64,000 bases of DNA from Bacteroidota bacterium (GTDB lineage: Bacteria; Bacteroidota; Bacteroidia; Bacteroidales; JACABE01). The number at the start of each line of letters is the position of its first letter. Positions within the stretch are counted from its first letter, which is position 1. Of the stretch, positions 33,631 through 41,414 are shown piece after piece. Location of the stretch: positions 61,827 to 125,826 of the forward strand of contig JACABE010000006.1 of NCBI GenBank assembly GCA_013377005.1, read 5' to 3'. Both the position numbers and the translations under genes were made by a program. The notes below the pieces were generated by a model. It saw nothing but the letters and a program-made list of their open reading frames with translations. It was not told the origin of the DNA and searched no databases.

Positions 33631-33796
33631 TTATTTACAATACGTATCAATATTATCAATAAACAATCCTAATGACATTGCTTTTTTAAAATCTTCACAC
33701 GCACCTTTCTTGTCATTTGTCTGTTCAAATTTAAGATAACCCCTGTCAGAGTAATAATAAGATACTGTGGGTTTTAATCTCTTTGGGTAAATTCCC

Positions 33797-33810
33797 CGCC
33801 GCTTGCGGCG
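33797..33810. repeat. Left-end hairpin of the IS200/IS605-like element
   Basis: Perfect 6-bp stem CGCCGC / GCGGCG with a TT loop, next to the transposase start. Such imperfect palindromes at the ends are the recognition structures of Y1 transposases. Confidence 0.75.
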
Positions 33811-33829
33811 AAAATTTATAACTTTGTGC

Positions 33830-34285
33830 ATGGCAGAAAGCAAATATATTCATAAGTCTCATAATGTGTCTTTGTTGTTGTATCAGATTGTATGTCCAGC
33901 AAAGTATAGACGAGTAGTTTTTAGTGATTCCGTTGATATTACACTTAAAGAAGTTTGCATAGAAATATCAAAAAGATATCAAATCTACTTTTTAGAAATA
34001 GGAACAGATGATGATCATGTTCATTTTTTAGTGCAATCTGTTCCAATGTATAGTCCAACAAAAATAGTGACAATAATAAAGAGTATTACAGCAAGGGAGG
34101 TATTTGTCAAGAACCCAGAGGTAAAAAAGCAATTATGGGGAGGTGAATTTTGGACGGATGGTTATTTTATCAATACAGTTAGCAAGTATGGGAATGAGGA
34201 TGTAATTTCGAAATACGTGAGGGAACAAGGTGTTGAAAAACAGTATAAAGTATTGCACAAGGTTTCCCAATTCTCACTCTTTTAG
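33830..34285 (+). CDS. tnpA: IS200/IS605-family transposase TnpA (Y1, HUH)
   Basis: About 151 residues from the ATG at 33830, which gives the usual MAESKYIHKSHNVSLLLYQIV entry; a longer frame opening with TTG at 33803 would run through the end hairpin. The HUH motif is DDDH63-V-H65-FLVQ. The catalytic tyrosine is probably Tyr129 in KYVREQG. The segments IVCPAKYRRVVF and LWGGEFWTDGYFINTVSKYG are typical of this family. It moves single-stranded DNA by peel-and-paste at hairpin ends. No tnpB accompanies it. A domesticated REP-associated relative (RAYT) is an alternative, but the position inside a broken gene favours a mobile element. Confidence 0.92.
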   Translation: MAESKYIHKSHNVSLLLYQIVCPAKYRRVVFSDSVDITLKEVCIEISKRYQIYFLEIGTDDDHVHFLVQSVPMYSPTKIVTIIKSITAREVFVKNPEVKKQLWGGEFWTDGYFINTVSKYGNEDVISKYVREQGVEKQYKVLHKVSQFSLF

Positions 34286-34299
34286 AAAGACTAATGATA

Positions 34300-34320
34300 C
34301 CCCGTCCGCTTGCGGCGGGG
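34300..34320. repeat. Right-end hairpin of the IS200/IS605-like element
   Basis: CCCCG-T-CCGC pairs with GCGG-CGGGG over a TT loop, with one bulged T on the left arm. It shares the CCGC-TT-GCGG core with the left-end hairpin. Confidence 0.75.
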
Positions 34321-34992
34321 AGATTCATTAAAGTCATCAATAGATTTTTGCGTTTCTTTTTTGTCTCTATAATACCAAGCTCTAGTATAATAATACTCAG
34401 AATAATCAGGTTTCAATTCGATAGATTTATTATAGTCATCTAAAGCTTTGTCTTCTTGCCACATTTCTTTAAGCAATAATGCTCTTTGGTAATAAGTGTC
34501 GGAAAATTTAGGATTTATCTCAATAGACTTTGTATAATCTTCTATTGAAGAGCCGTAGTCAAATATTTCTGAGCTGTATTCACCCGAGTTTATTTTATAC
34601 TTTTTAACGATTCTCATTAAAGCAGATGTGTCATTAAGATACTGTTGAAGCAACAGGTTTTTTATTGAATCCGCAACAGGGATTTTTGCATTACTAAGTC
34701 CTCTGAGATAATATGCATAAAAATTCTGTGGGTTTATTTTTAATGCTTTATTACAATCATTAAAAGCTAATTTATATTCAATAACATCCAAATAACAATG
34801 TGCTCTTAAAGTATATAATGAGTCGACATTAGACTTTTGTTTAATAGCAGTGTCAATATATAAAATAGCATATGAATAATTATTATTTGCAATTAGACTT
34901 TGTGCTTTTTTATAATACGAATCTATAGTTTGTCCCTTTGTCGACAGAAAAGGAAACAAACAAGCAAAAAATAAAATTTTATATATCTTCAT

Positions 34993-35298
34993 ATAATATT
35001 AAAGGTTGTGTATTATATTTATGCTAACGTTATAATAATCTTCCAAAAGGAAGTAAGTCTTCAATATTTAAGTGGATTACCTTACCTTTTTCGTGTTGAT
35101 TAATTATTCAACAAATGTATTCATTTTATTTTGATAAATCATCAAAAGCTGATTATATATTTAACAAATACTTTTTATATTGAATGCACTAACGATTTAT
35201 GAATCAGCAATAAAACCAATTTAAATTAATGTTTTCTACTGTAATATCTTCAGCAATTTATATCGGACATTTAATTAAAAATGCCCAAGAACATCTTC
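34993..35298. other. Gap between the TPR gene and the HMA-AraC regulator
   Basis: About 300 bp of AT-rich DNA without a gene. It holds a candidate - strand promoter (35112-35145) for the TPR gene. No clear terminator for the AraC gene was found. Confidence 0.5.
35112..35145 (-). promoter_or_regulatory. Candidate promoter of the TPR gene
   Basis: On the - strand, TTG (35145-35143), a 23-bp spacer and TACATTTG (35119-35112). The -7 element matches TAnnTTTG; the spacer is somewhat long. The start would be near 35105. Confidence 0.35.
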
Positions 35299-35874
35299 CT
35301 AAATCTCTGCTATTGACTTTCGGTCTACATCGGGTGTTTTTTTATAATCTGTTACCGAAATACCCGTGATATTTTTAAATTGTGTAGAGAGATACTGAAC
35401 ACTGCTATAACCCATTGCAAAAGCTATTTCGCTCAAAGTCAGATCTCCGTATTCTATCATTTCCTTTACTTTTTCAATTTTATGGAGAATAATAAATTTT
35501 TCGAGCGTATTGGGTTCATATTTTGTAAAAATGGTTGATAAATGCTGATACGAATATCCTAACTTTTCAACCAGATAATCGGAGTTGCGGATAATGGAAT
35601 TCATATTATTGGCAAAATGCACCAATTCAATTACGGCTGTTTTTATCTGTTCTACCAGTATTTTGTCTTTATTGGTAACTTGTTCAAAGCCATTATCGTT
35701 GATTATTTTTTCAATTCGTGCATCAGTTATTTTTGTGCTTTCATAGCTTATTTCAATTTCGCCAAGGACAATACGATGTATCTGAATGTCATGTTGCTCC
35801 AGCTCCTGCCTGAGGATGCGGATGCAGCATTTACAAACCATATACTTAACATATAATGTTTTACGTATTTCCAT
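35299..35874 (-). CDS. AraC-family regulator with N-terminal HMA-like domain
   Basis: A 191-residue protein. Residues 1-70 resemble a heavy-metal-associated (ferredoxin-like) domain: MEIRKTLYVKYMVCKCCIRIL with a C-x-C-C cluster, then IVLGEIEISYES and a second helix. Residues 85-185 form an AraC-type double helix-turn-helix (LGYSYQHLSTIFTKYE; LSEIAFAMGYSSVQYLSTQFKNITG). Proteins of this layout are common in Bacteroidota, and the cysteines suggest metal or thiol sensing, though the typical MxCxxC motif is varied here. It is divergent from a two-component system, with a 160-bp shared promoter region. The target genes are not known; the divergent genes and its own are obvious candidates. Confidence 0.8.
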   Translation of the reverse strand: MEIRKTLYVKYMVCKCCIRILRQELEQHDIQIHRIVLGEIEISYESTKITDARIEKIINDNGFEQVTNKDKILVEQIKTAVIELVHFANNMNSIIRNSDYLVEKLGYSYQHLSTIFTKYEPNTLEKFIILHKIEKVKEMIEYGDLTLSEIAFAMGYSSVQYLSTQFKNITGISVTDYKKTPDVDRKSIAEI

Positions 35875-35894
35875 AAGTATTTTGCAATAAACAA

Positions 35895-35902
35895 CAAATT
35901 TA
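35895..35902 (-). promoter_or_regulatory. Promoter -7 element of the HMA-AraC gene
   Basis: TAAATTTG on the - strand (35902-35895) matches TAnnTTTG, 20 bp before the start codon at 35874. No matching -33 TTG was found. Confidence 0.35.
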
Positions 35903-35959
35903 CATTTTTTTAGTTCATCGTAATATAAAAACTTGAATCTAGTTCAAATTTTTATAAGT

Positions 35960-35994
35960 TTTGCAATTCAAGTAGAGATATTTTTTTACTTTTG
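35960..35994 (+). promoter_or_regulatory. Promoter of the two-component system
   Basis: TTTG (35960-35963), a 23-bp spacer and TACTTTTG (35987-35994), about 40 bp before the response-regulator ATG at 36035. It supports that start over an in-frame ATG at 35933. Confidence 0.45.
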
Positions 35995-36034
35995 CTATCT
36001 GATAGTTTCATACAATATTTTTGAATTTGTATAT

Positions 36035-36712
36035 ATGAAGATACTGATTATTGAAGATGAAAAAACGTTAACAGATTCAGTGGTTGAATATTTACATGAA
36101 GAAGGACATGTATGTGAAGCTGTTTATAATTATACCGATGCAGTTGAAAAGATAGAATTATATGAGTATGATTGTATTGTAGTTGATATTAATCTGCCCG
36201 ACGGTAGTGGGCTTGATATCATCAGACGTGTAAAAAAAAGCGCAAAATCTTTGGGTATAATTATCATTTCTGCCAGAAATTCATTGGAAAACAGAATAGA
36301 AGGCCTTGAAATAGGTGCTGATAACTATCTTACTAAACCTTTTCATCTTGCTGAACTTAATGCTCATTTGAAATCAATAAACAGAAGAATTAATTTTGAT
36401 GGAAATGAACAGATTGTTATTAATGAGATTAAACTTTTACCCAACAATCATACTGTTTTTGTAAATGACAAAGAGCTCAAGCTTACCAGAAAAGAATTTG
36501 AGCTGCTTGTTTTTTTTATATCCAATAAAAACAAAGTAATAACAAAATCAGGGCTTGCCGAACATTTATGGGGCGACTACATGGATATGGCTGATTCTTT
36601 CGATTTTATATATACTCATATTAAAAATCTCAGAAGCAAACTTTTAAAAGAAGGTTGTGCTGATTATATTAAAACTGTTTACGGAGTGGGTTATAAATTT
36701 GATTTAACCTAG
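36035..36712 (+). CDS. OmpR/PhoB-type response regulator
   Basis: About 225 residues from the ATG at 36035 (MKILIIEDEKTLTDSVVEYL). An in-frame ATG at 35933 lies upstream of the likely promoter and would add a spurious hydrophobic leader. The receiver domain has the acidic pair E-D-E, phospho-acceptor Asp51 in VVDINLPDGSG, a Ser in IIISARN and Lys in TKPFHLAEL. The C-terminal winged helix (about 130-225) has LTRKEFELLVFFISNKNKVI and IKTVYGVGYKFD. Its kinase partner follows 35 bp later. The operon sits between an HMA-AraC regulator and the haem cluster; the regulon is unknown. Confidence 0.93.
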   Translation: MKILIIEDEKTLTDSVVEYLHEEGHVCEAVYNYTDAVEKIELYEYDCIVVDINLPDGSGLDIIRRVKKSAKSLGIIIISARNSLENRIEGLEIGADNYLTKPFHLAELNAHLKSINRRINFDGNEQIVINEIKLLPNNHTVFVNDKELKLTRKEFELLVFFISNKNKVITKSGLAEHLWGDYMDMADSFDFIYTHIKNLRSKLLKEGCADYIKTVYGVGYKFDLT

Positions 36713-36747
36713 ATTTATTTCTAAACTTCTTTACTAAACACAAAATA

Positions 36748-38007
36748 ATGAAGCTTTTAACAAAAACAAGTCTTAATTACTTATCTGTTACTTTGTTTGT
36801 ATTTTTGTTTGCAACCATTGCATTTTATTATTTATTAAGACATCAGGTCAACCAAAATATTAATATTGAATTAGAAAAGCGGAAAAGCAACATAGTCAAT
36901 CAATTACTGTCAGCTCATGAATCTGCTGCTGCACCTACCAATCAAAACGAAAAGATTTTAATTACACCATTAAAGGAAATAAAAAATCCGCAATTAAACT
37001 TTTATGATACAATTATATATGAGCATAGTTATAAAAAATATATTCCTTTCAGGCAATTAGGTTTTGTTACTCAATTTAATAATGCTGCGTATTATATTCA
37101 GATTTATAAATCGTTGGAAGAAACAGATAATCTGATAATCAGAATATTTTTGATTATGACATTTCTGGTCATTCTGATTATTATAGTTTTGTTGATTACA
37201 GTCAGGCATACTTCGCTTAAAGCATGGAGTGTATTTTATGATACAATTAAAAAGATAAATAATTATGATATTAATTCGCATAACGAATTTTCACTACAAC
37301 AATCAGAAGTAAAGGAATTTGACGATCTTAACAGAGTATTAAAAGCAATGACAGCAAGGATAGAAAGAGATTATTCCAATATGAAAGAATATACAGAGAA
37401 TGCTTCGCATGAACTTCAAACTCCTTTGGCCATCATAAACTCAAAGATGGAATTATTGTTACAATCACAAAATCTTGACGAAAAACAAATGAAAGCTGTT
37501 GCTGATGCTTATGAAGCTTCAAACAGACTTTCGAAATTAAACAAGACATTACTTTTATTAGCTAAAATTGAAAACCGGCAATTTCCTGAATCTAAATCTA
37601 TTAATCCTTTATTGATGATTGAGAAACAATTAGAAAGTCTGGAAGATTTAATTGACTCAAAAGAAATCAAGGTTTCAAAACAGTTTGATGAGGATGTGTT
37701 TATTAAAATGAATCCTTATCTGGCAGAAATTCTATTGGCTAATCTGATTAAGAATGCCATACGACATAACCTTAAAGGAGGCGATTTGATTATCAAAGCT
37801 ATCAAAGGCGAAATATGTATTTCTAACTCTGGACCTGAACATAACATTGCTAAAGGATTGCTTTTCGAAAGGTTTCACAAACAATCTTCTTCACAGGAAT
37901 CACTTGGACTGGGTTTGTCTATCGTTCAGAAAATATGTGAATTATATAATTATAAGGTGGACTATAATTATGAAAACAAAATGCATAATTTTTATATTAA
38001 TTTTTAA
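36748..38007 (+). CDS. Sensor histidine kinase
   Basis: A 419-residue membrane kinase paired with the response regulator just upstream. Two membrane helices (about 12-30 and 130-150) frame a periplasmic sensor region of about 100 residues with no recognised domain. The dimerisation/phospho-acceptor helix has His221 in NASHELQTPLAIINSKMELL. The ATPase domain has N box LIKNAIRHN and the glycine box LGLGLSIVQKI. The expected D-x-G-x-G box reads CISNSGPEHN, with Ser-Asn in place of Asp-x, a variation also common in this kinase subgroup. The ligand is unknown. Confidence 0.92.
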   Translation: MKLLTKTSLNYLSVTLFVFLFATIAFYYLLRHQVNQNINIELEKRKSNIVNQLLSAHESAAAPTNQNEKILITPLKEIKNPQLNFYDTIIYEHSYKKYIPFRQLGFVTQFNNAAYYIQIYKSLEETDNLIIRIFLIMTFLVILIIIVLLITVRHTSLKAWSVFYDTIKKINNYDINSHNEFSLQQSEVKEFDDLNRVLKAMTARIERDYSNMKEYTENASHELQTPLAIINSKMELLLQSQNLDEKQMKAVADAYEASNRLSKLNKTLLLLAKIENRQFPESKSINPLLMIEKQLESLEDLIDSKEIKVSKQFDEDVFIKMNPYLAEILLANLIKNAIRHNLKGGDLIIKAIKGEICISNSGPEHNIAKGLLFERFHKQSSSQESLGLGLSIVQKICELYNYKVDYNYENKMHNFYINF

Positions 38008-38088
38008 GCTCAGTTATCAAATATAATTAAAAAATTCCACTAATTTACTTTTCTCACAATCCCTAAAAATATCAACAAAAAGCCTCCC

Positions 38089-38106
38089 TGATATTTGTCA
38101 ATATCA
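38089..38106. promoter_or_regulatory. Perfect palindrome upstream of hemA, possible operator
   Basis: TGATATT-TGTC-AATATCA: 7-bp arms and a 4-bp centre, about 230 bp before hemA. It resembles the dyad size of CRP/FNR-type sites but is not a canonical TTGAT-N4-ATCAA site. Confidence 0.3.
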
Positions 38107-38301
38107 AAGTGTTATTTGTCATTAAAAATCTGGATATTTATAATAATATTTAAACCAATTAATATTATAAATATCTGAGAAGCAAACTTATAAATAAGTA
38201 TTTTTTTAAAAAAATCATACTTGAATTTGAAATATATTTATAAAACTATATATTTTTAAAAAACTGATGAAAATCTTCAGAAAAAAAACAGATTTAACTA
38301 A

Positions 38302-38309
38302 TAGTTTTG
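38302..38309 (+). promoter_or_regulatory. Promoter -7 element of the haem operon
   Basis: TAGTTTTG matches TAnnTTTG, 28 bp upstream of the hemA ATG. No TTG lies at the expected -33 distance, so activation by a regulator is possible. Confidence 0.4.
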
Positions 38310-38337
38310 CCTACGATTTTAAAAACATTTACCACTA

Positions 38338-39678
38338 ATGATAGAATTGCTTGGATTAAACCATAAGTCTGCACCAATAGAGGTTAGAGAAAAATTTGTT
38401 TTTTGTGAAGAAGATATCAAAAGATTTGTTTCTATATTGAAAGACAAAGGAATTCTTGGTGCCGTGATATTATCTACTTGTAATCGTACCGAAATTTATG
38501 TAGAATTTAATGCTCTTGGCCAAGGACATCCTCATGCAATTAAAATGAATCAAAACGGTGCACATCCTCATGCTCACCCGCATGGAACTGCAGAAAACAG
38601 CCATGGACAAATGTCCTCAGCATTTGAATTGTTTGAAGAAACATTATTTAAATACAGAAAAGTGGATGGTGATTTGCGTAAACATTTTTACAGAAAATCT
38701 CACAGCGAAGTAGTGCGTCATCTTTTTCATGTTGTTTCCGGATTAGATTCAATGGCATTGGGCGAATACCAAATAGTAGGACAAGTAAAAGATGCTTTCA
38801 ACATCAGCGAAAAAAATCAATTATTAAGTCCCATATTAAACAGATTATTTATTAAAGCTTTTGAAGCCGGTAAAAAAGTTAGAACCGATACCAGCATAAG
38901 TAGAGGAGCCGTTTCTGTAAGTTATGCAGGCGTGGATTTAGCCAGCAAGAAGTTGGAAAATATAGAAAAACAAGCTGTTTTGTTGGTTGGTGCCGGACAA
39001 ACCAGTGAACTTACACTACAAAATCTTGTAACAAAAGGATGCAGTAATTTCACAATCGTAAATCGTACTTATGAAAATGCTGTGGAATTTGCCTCAAAAT
39101 ATAATGCGAAAGCAGAAGAATTCAGTAAATTAGAAGAATTGCTTCTTGAAAATAACATTGTAATTACTTCTACAGCTTCCAAAAAGCCATTGATTTCTAA
39201 AGAAATGGTAGAAAGAGCAATGGAATTGAGAAATCAACAAGATTTACTTTTTATTGATTTATCTGTACCTCGCAATGTAGCAATGGATGTGTCAGAATTA
39301 CCTAATGTTCATGTATTTGATGTTGATGATTTGAACAATGTGATAGAAGATAGTTTTGAAAAAAGACGTGGTGAAATATGTGCTGCTGAGGAAATTATTG
39401 AAGAACTGGTTATCGATTTCGCTAACTGGGTTCATTCCAGAAACCTGATTCCTACTTTTCAGAATATCTGCAAATATTTTCATGGTATCAGCAAATCAGA
39501 ACTGGAAGGGTATTTAAAAGACCAAAAAACTATTGATTCTCCAAAAGCATCAGTGTATGCTGAGCAAATTACCAATAAAATTATTCATAACGTGATTAAC
39601 AATGTTAAAGCACTTACCGATAATGGCAAGAATCATGAAAAAATTCAATTAGTTAATCAATTGTTTAGTCAGAATTAA
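38338..39678 (+). CDS. hemA: Glutamyl-tRNA reductase with His-rich insertion
   Basis: A 446-residue enzyme that reduces glutamyl-tRNA to glutamate-1-semialdehyde with NADPH, the first step of C5 haem synthesis. The catalytic Cys48 lies in STCNRTEIYVEF. SGLDSMALGEYQIVGQVKDAF and the nucleotide-binding VLLVGAGQTSEL are characteristic, and a C-terminal dimerisation helix region follows. Between the catalytic motif and the next conserved helix there is an extra, low-complexity segment at about 61-95 with seven histidines at positions 64-89 (GHPHA, AHPHAHPHG, NSHGQ), probably a flexible metal- or haem-binding loop. The stop overlaps the start of hemCD by one base. Confidence 0.95.
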   Translation: MIELLGLNHKSAPIEVREKFVFCEEDIKRFVSILKDKGILGAVILSTCNRTEIYVEFNALGQGHPHAIKMNQNGAHPHAHPHGTAENSHGQMSSAFELFEETLFKYRKVDGDLRKHFYRKSHSEVVRHLFHVVSGLDSMALGEYQIVGQVKDAFNISEKNQLLSPILNRLFIKAFEAGKKVRTDTSISRGAVSVSYAGVDLASKKLENIEKQAVLLVGAGQTSELTLQNLVTKGCSNFTIVNRTYENAVEFASKYNAKAEEFSKLEELLLENNIVITSTASKKPLISKEMVERAMELRNQQDLLFIDLSVPRNVAMDVSELPNVHVFDVDDLNNVIEDSFEKRRGEICAAEEIIEELVIDFANWVHSRNLIPTFQNICKYFHGISKSELEGYLKDQKTIDSPKASVYAEQITNKIIHNVINNVKALTDNGKNHEKIQLVNQLFSQN

Positions 39679-41387
39679 TGGAAAAAACCATAAGAATAGG
39701 AACAAGAGGAAGTAAATTAGCACTATATCAGGCTTACAAAGTTAAAGAAGAACTTGAAAATAAATATCCGGATTATATATTTGAGATTATTATCATAAAA
39801 ACCAAAGGCGACATCATTCTTGATGTTCCTCTTTCTAAAATAGGTGATAAAGGTTTGTTTACCAAAGAACTTGAAGTAGCCATGTTCAATAACGAAATTG
39901 ATATGGCTGTTCACAGTTTAAAAGATTTACCCACTACATTCCCTGAAGGAGCAAAACTTGGAGCTGTATTAAAACGAGGCGATGTAAGAGACGCTTTGAT
40001 TAGTACAAATAATAGAAAAATAAGCGATTTAACTTCAAATGACGTAATTGCTACTTCAAGTTTAAGACGTAAAGCTCAACTATTAAAAATAAATAAAGAT
40101 TTCAAAATCGTTGAAATTCGTGGCAATGTAAATACCCGCATTCGCAAAATGCAGGAAGGCTATTGCGATGTAATGATTATGGCAGCAGCCGGACTGCAAC
40201 GCCTTGAGATGAGCGAATTTATTTCAGAGTTGATTGATCCATCGGTAATGATTCCTGCTTGTAGTCAGGGAGCAATTGCAATTGAAATAAGAGAAAACGA
40301 TGCTTTTATCGAAAATTTGCTTTCTAAAATAAACGACGAAGAAACATTTATTACAACTTCAGCTGAACGTGCATTTCTTAAAACCCTTGAAGGTGGCTGT
40401 CAGATTCCGGTAGGAAGTTTTAGTAAAATTGAAGGAAATCAGTTTCATATTACGGGTTTTATCTCAAATATTGATGGAAGTCAGTTTTTGAAAGAAACAG
40501 CTTCAGCCAATGTTGATAATGCGGTTAAAATTTCTGTTGAAATTGCGAAGAAGTTATTTTCAAATGGAGGTAAAGAAATTCTGGATGCTATCAGAGATTT
40601 AAATCTGGCTGCGCCAAAAGTGGAATTGCCATTAAAAGATAAGATTATTATCTCTACAAGAGCCATTGAATCGGGAGATTCATTACCTGATTTATTGAAA
40701 TCACAAGGAGCAAATGTTATTTCTTTACCAATGATTGAAGTTTCTCCTGCTCAATTAGAAAATTCAGAAAAAGAATTACTCAATAAGCTTTCAGATTTTG
40801 ACTGGATTTTCTTTACCAGCAAAAACGGTGTACTAAACTTCTTTAAGCACCTCAGTGATTTAAAAGGTAGTACAGCTTTGCCTGAAAATATTAAAATTGC
40901 AGTGATTGGCAGCAGAACGGCTTCCGAACTTGATTATTACGGTTATGCACCAAGTTTTATCAGCAAGGGAAATACCTCTGAAGACTTCCTGACTGAATTT
41001 TATAATGTAGTAAATCCAATAAACCAGAAAGTATTGCTTTCATTAGGCAATCTGGCTGATGATACTTTAATTAATAAATTATCAAAAGAGAATAAAGTTG
41101 AACGAATTAACGTTTATCAAACTGAAAAACCAAAATCCGTTGACACATCAATCTTAGAAATCATCAAACAAAATAAATACGATTTAATTGTATTTACGAG
41201 TCCATCAACATTTTATAATTTCTGCTCATTTTATGAAAAAGATAAAATTCAGCATCTTAAAATGGCAAGTATTGGTTCAACCACCACTAAAGCCATTGAG
41301 GAAGCTGGTTATTCACCAATAATTACAGCAAAAATGTCAAAAGCAGAAGGTTTAAGCGAATCAATATCAGAATATTTCAAAAAATAA
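39678..41387 (+). CDS. hemCD: Fused porphobilinogen deaminase / uroporphyrinogen-III synthase
   Basis: A 569-residue bifunctional protein. Residues 1-~305 are hydroxymethylbilane synthase: IRIGTRGSKLALYQA at the start, HSLKDLPT and SSLRRKAQLL for substrate binding, and Cys241 in EGGCQIPVG carrying the dipyrromethane cofactor. Residues ~313-569 are HemD-like (KIIISTRAIESGDSLPDLL, WIFFTSKNGVLNFF, VFTSPSTFYNF, SIGSTTTKAIEEAGY). The fusion couples the unstable hydroxymethylbilane product to ring closure with inversion of ring D. Both halves are of normal length. It overlaps hemA by one base and precedes hemB by 27 bp. Confidence 0.95.
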   Translation: MEKTIRIGTRGSKLALYQAYKVKEELENKYPDYIFEIIIIKTKGDIILDVPLSKIGDKGLFTKELEVAMFNNEIDMAVHSLKDLPTTFPEGAKLGAVLKRGDVRDALISTNNRKISDLTSNDVIATSSLRRKAQLLKINKDFKIVEIRGNVNTRIRKMQEGYCDVMIMAAAGLQRLEMSEFISELIDPSVMIPACSQGAIAIEIRENDAFIENLLSKINDEETFITTSAERAFLKTLEGGCQIPVGSFSKIEGNQFHITGFISNIDGSQFLKETASANVDNAVKISVEIAKKLFSNGGKEILDAIRDLNLAAPKVELPLKDKIIISTRAIESGDSLPDLLKSQGANVISLPMIEVSPAQLENSEKELLNKLSDFDWIFFTSKNGVLNFFKHLSDLKGSTALPENIKIAVIGSRTASELDYYGYAPSFISKGNTSEDFLTEFYNVVNPINQKVLLSLGNLADDTLINKLSKENKVERINVYQTEKPKSVDTSILEIIKQNKYDLIVFTSPSTFYNFCSFYEKDKIQHLKMASIGSTTTKAIEEAGYSPIITAKMSKAEGLSESISEYFKK

Positions 41388-41414
41388 TTATTAACAAATT
41401 AAAATAAGAGAATT

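Larger units (their letters stand above)
33790..34323 (+). mobile_element. IS200/IS605-family-like element (Y1 transposase only), ~530 bp
   Basis: A short insertion with one Y1/HUH transposase gene. Both ends carry GC-rich subterminal hairpins that stand out in this AT-rich DNA: CGCCGC-TT-GCGGCG at 33797-33810, and CCCCG(T)CCGC-TT-GCGGCGGGG, with one bulged T, at 34300-34320. No terminal inverted repeats or target duplication are seen, as expected for this family. Exact ends cannot be fixed by eye; they lie within a few bases of the hairpins. It interrupts a TPR gene on the opposite strand. Confidence 0.82.
33631..34992 (-). pseudogene. TPR-repeat exported protein gene split by an IS200/IS605-like insertion
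   Basis: A - strand gene for a tetratricopeptide-repeat protein broken by the element at about 33790-34323. The 5' part (34992 down to about 34324) has a signal peptide and TPR units such as NKALKINPQNFYAYYLRGLS and NKSIELKPDYSEYYYTRAWY, then stops inside a repeat at SIDDFNES. It then reads into insertion DNA (PRRKRTGYH, stop). The 3' part (about 33790 down to 33631) resumes within the same repeat as RLKPTVSYYYSDRGYLKFEQ and ends GACEDFKKAMSLGL. Joining the two restores a regular 34-residue TPR unit. The 5' fragment could still be expressed as a truncated secreted protein of 233 residues. A candidate promoter lies at 35112-35145. Confidence 0.85.
38008..38337. other. Leader region upstream of hemA
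   Basis: About 330 bp, very AT-rich. It contains a perfect 18-bp palindrome (38089-38106) and a promoter-like -7 element (38302-38309). No gene was found. Confidence 0.6.

Noticed and set aside
33445..33672. A 75-codon reading frame between aspS and the TPR gene.
   Set aside because: No recognisable motif, and it overlaps the end of the TPR gene on the other strand.
33803..33829. TTG start extending the transposase by nine residues.
   Set aside because: The extension lies in the left-end hairpin of the element; the ATG at 33830 gives the usual family N-terminus.
35933..36034. Longer start of the response regulator.
   Set aside because: It would add a hydrophobic leader not found in receivers and lies before the probable promoter.
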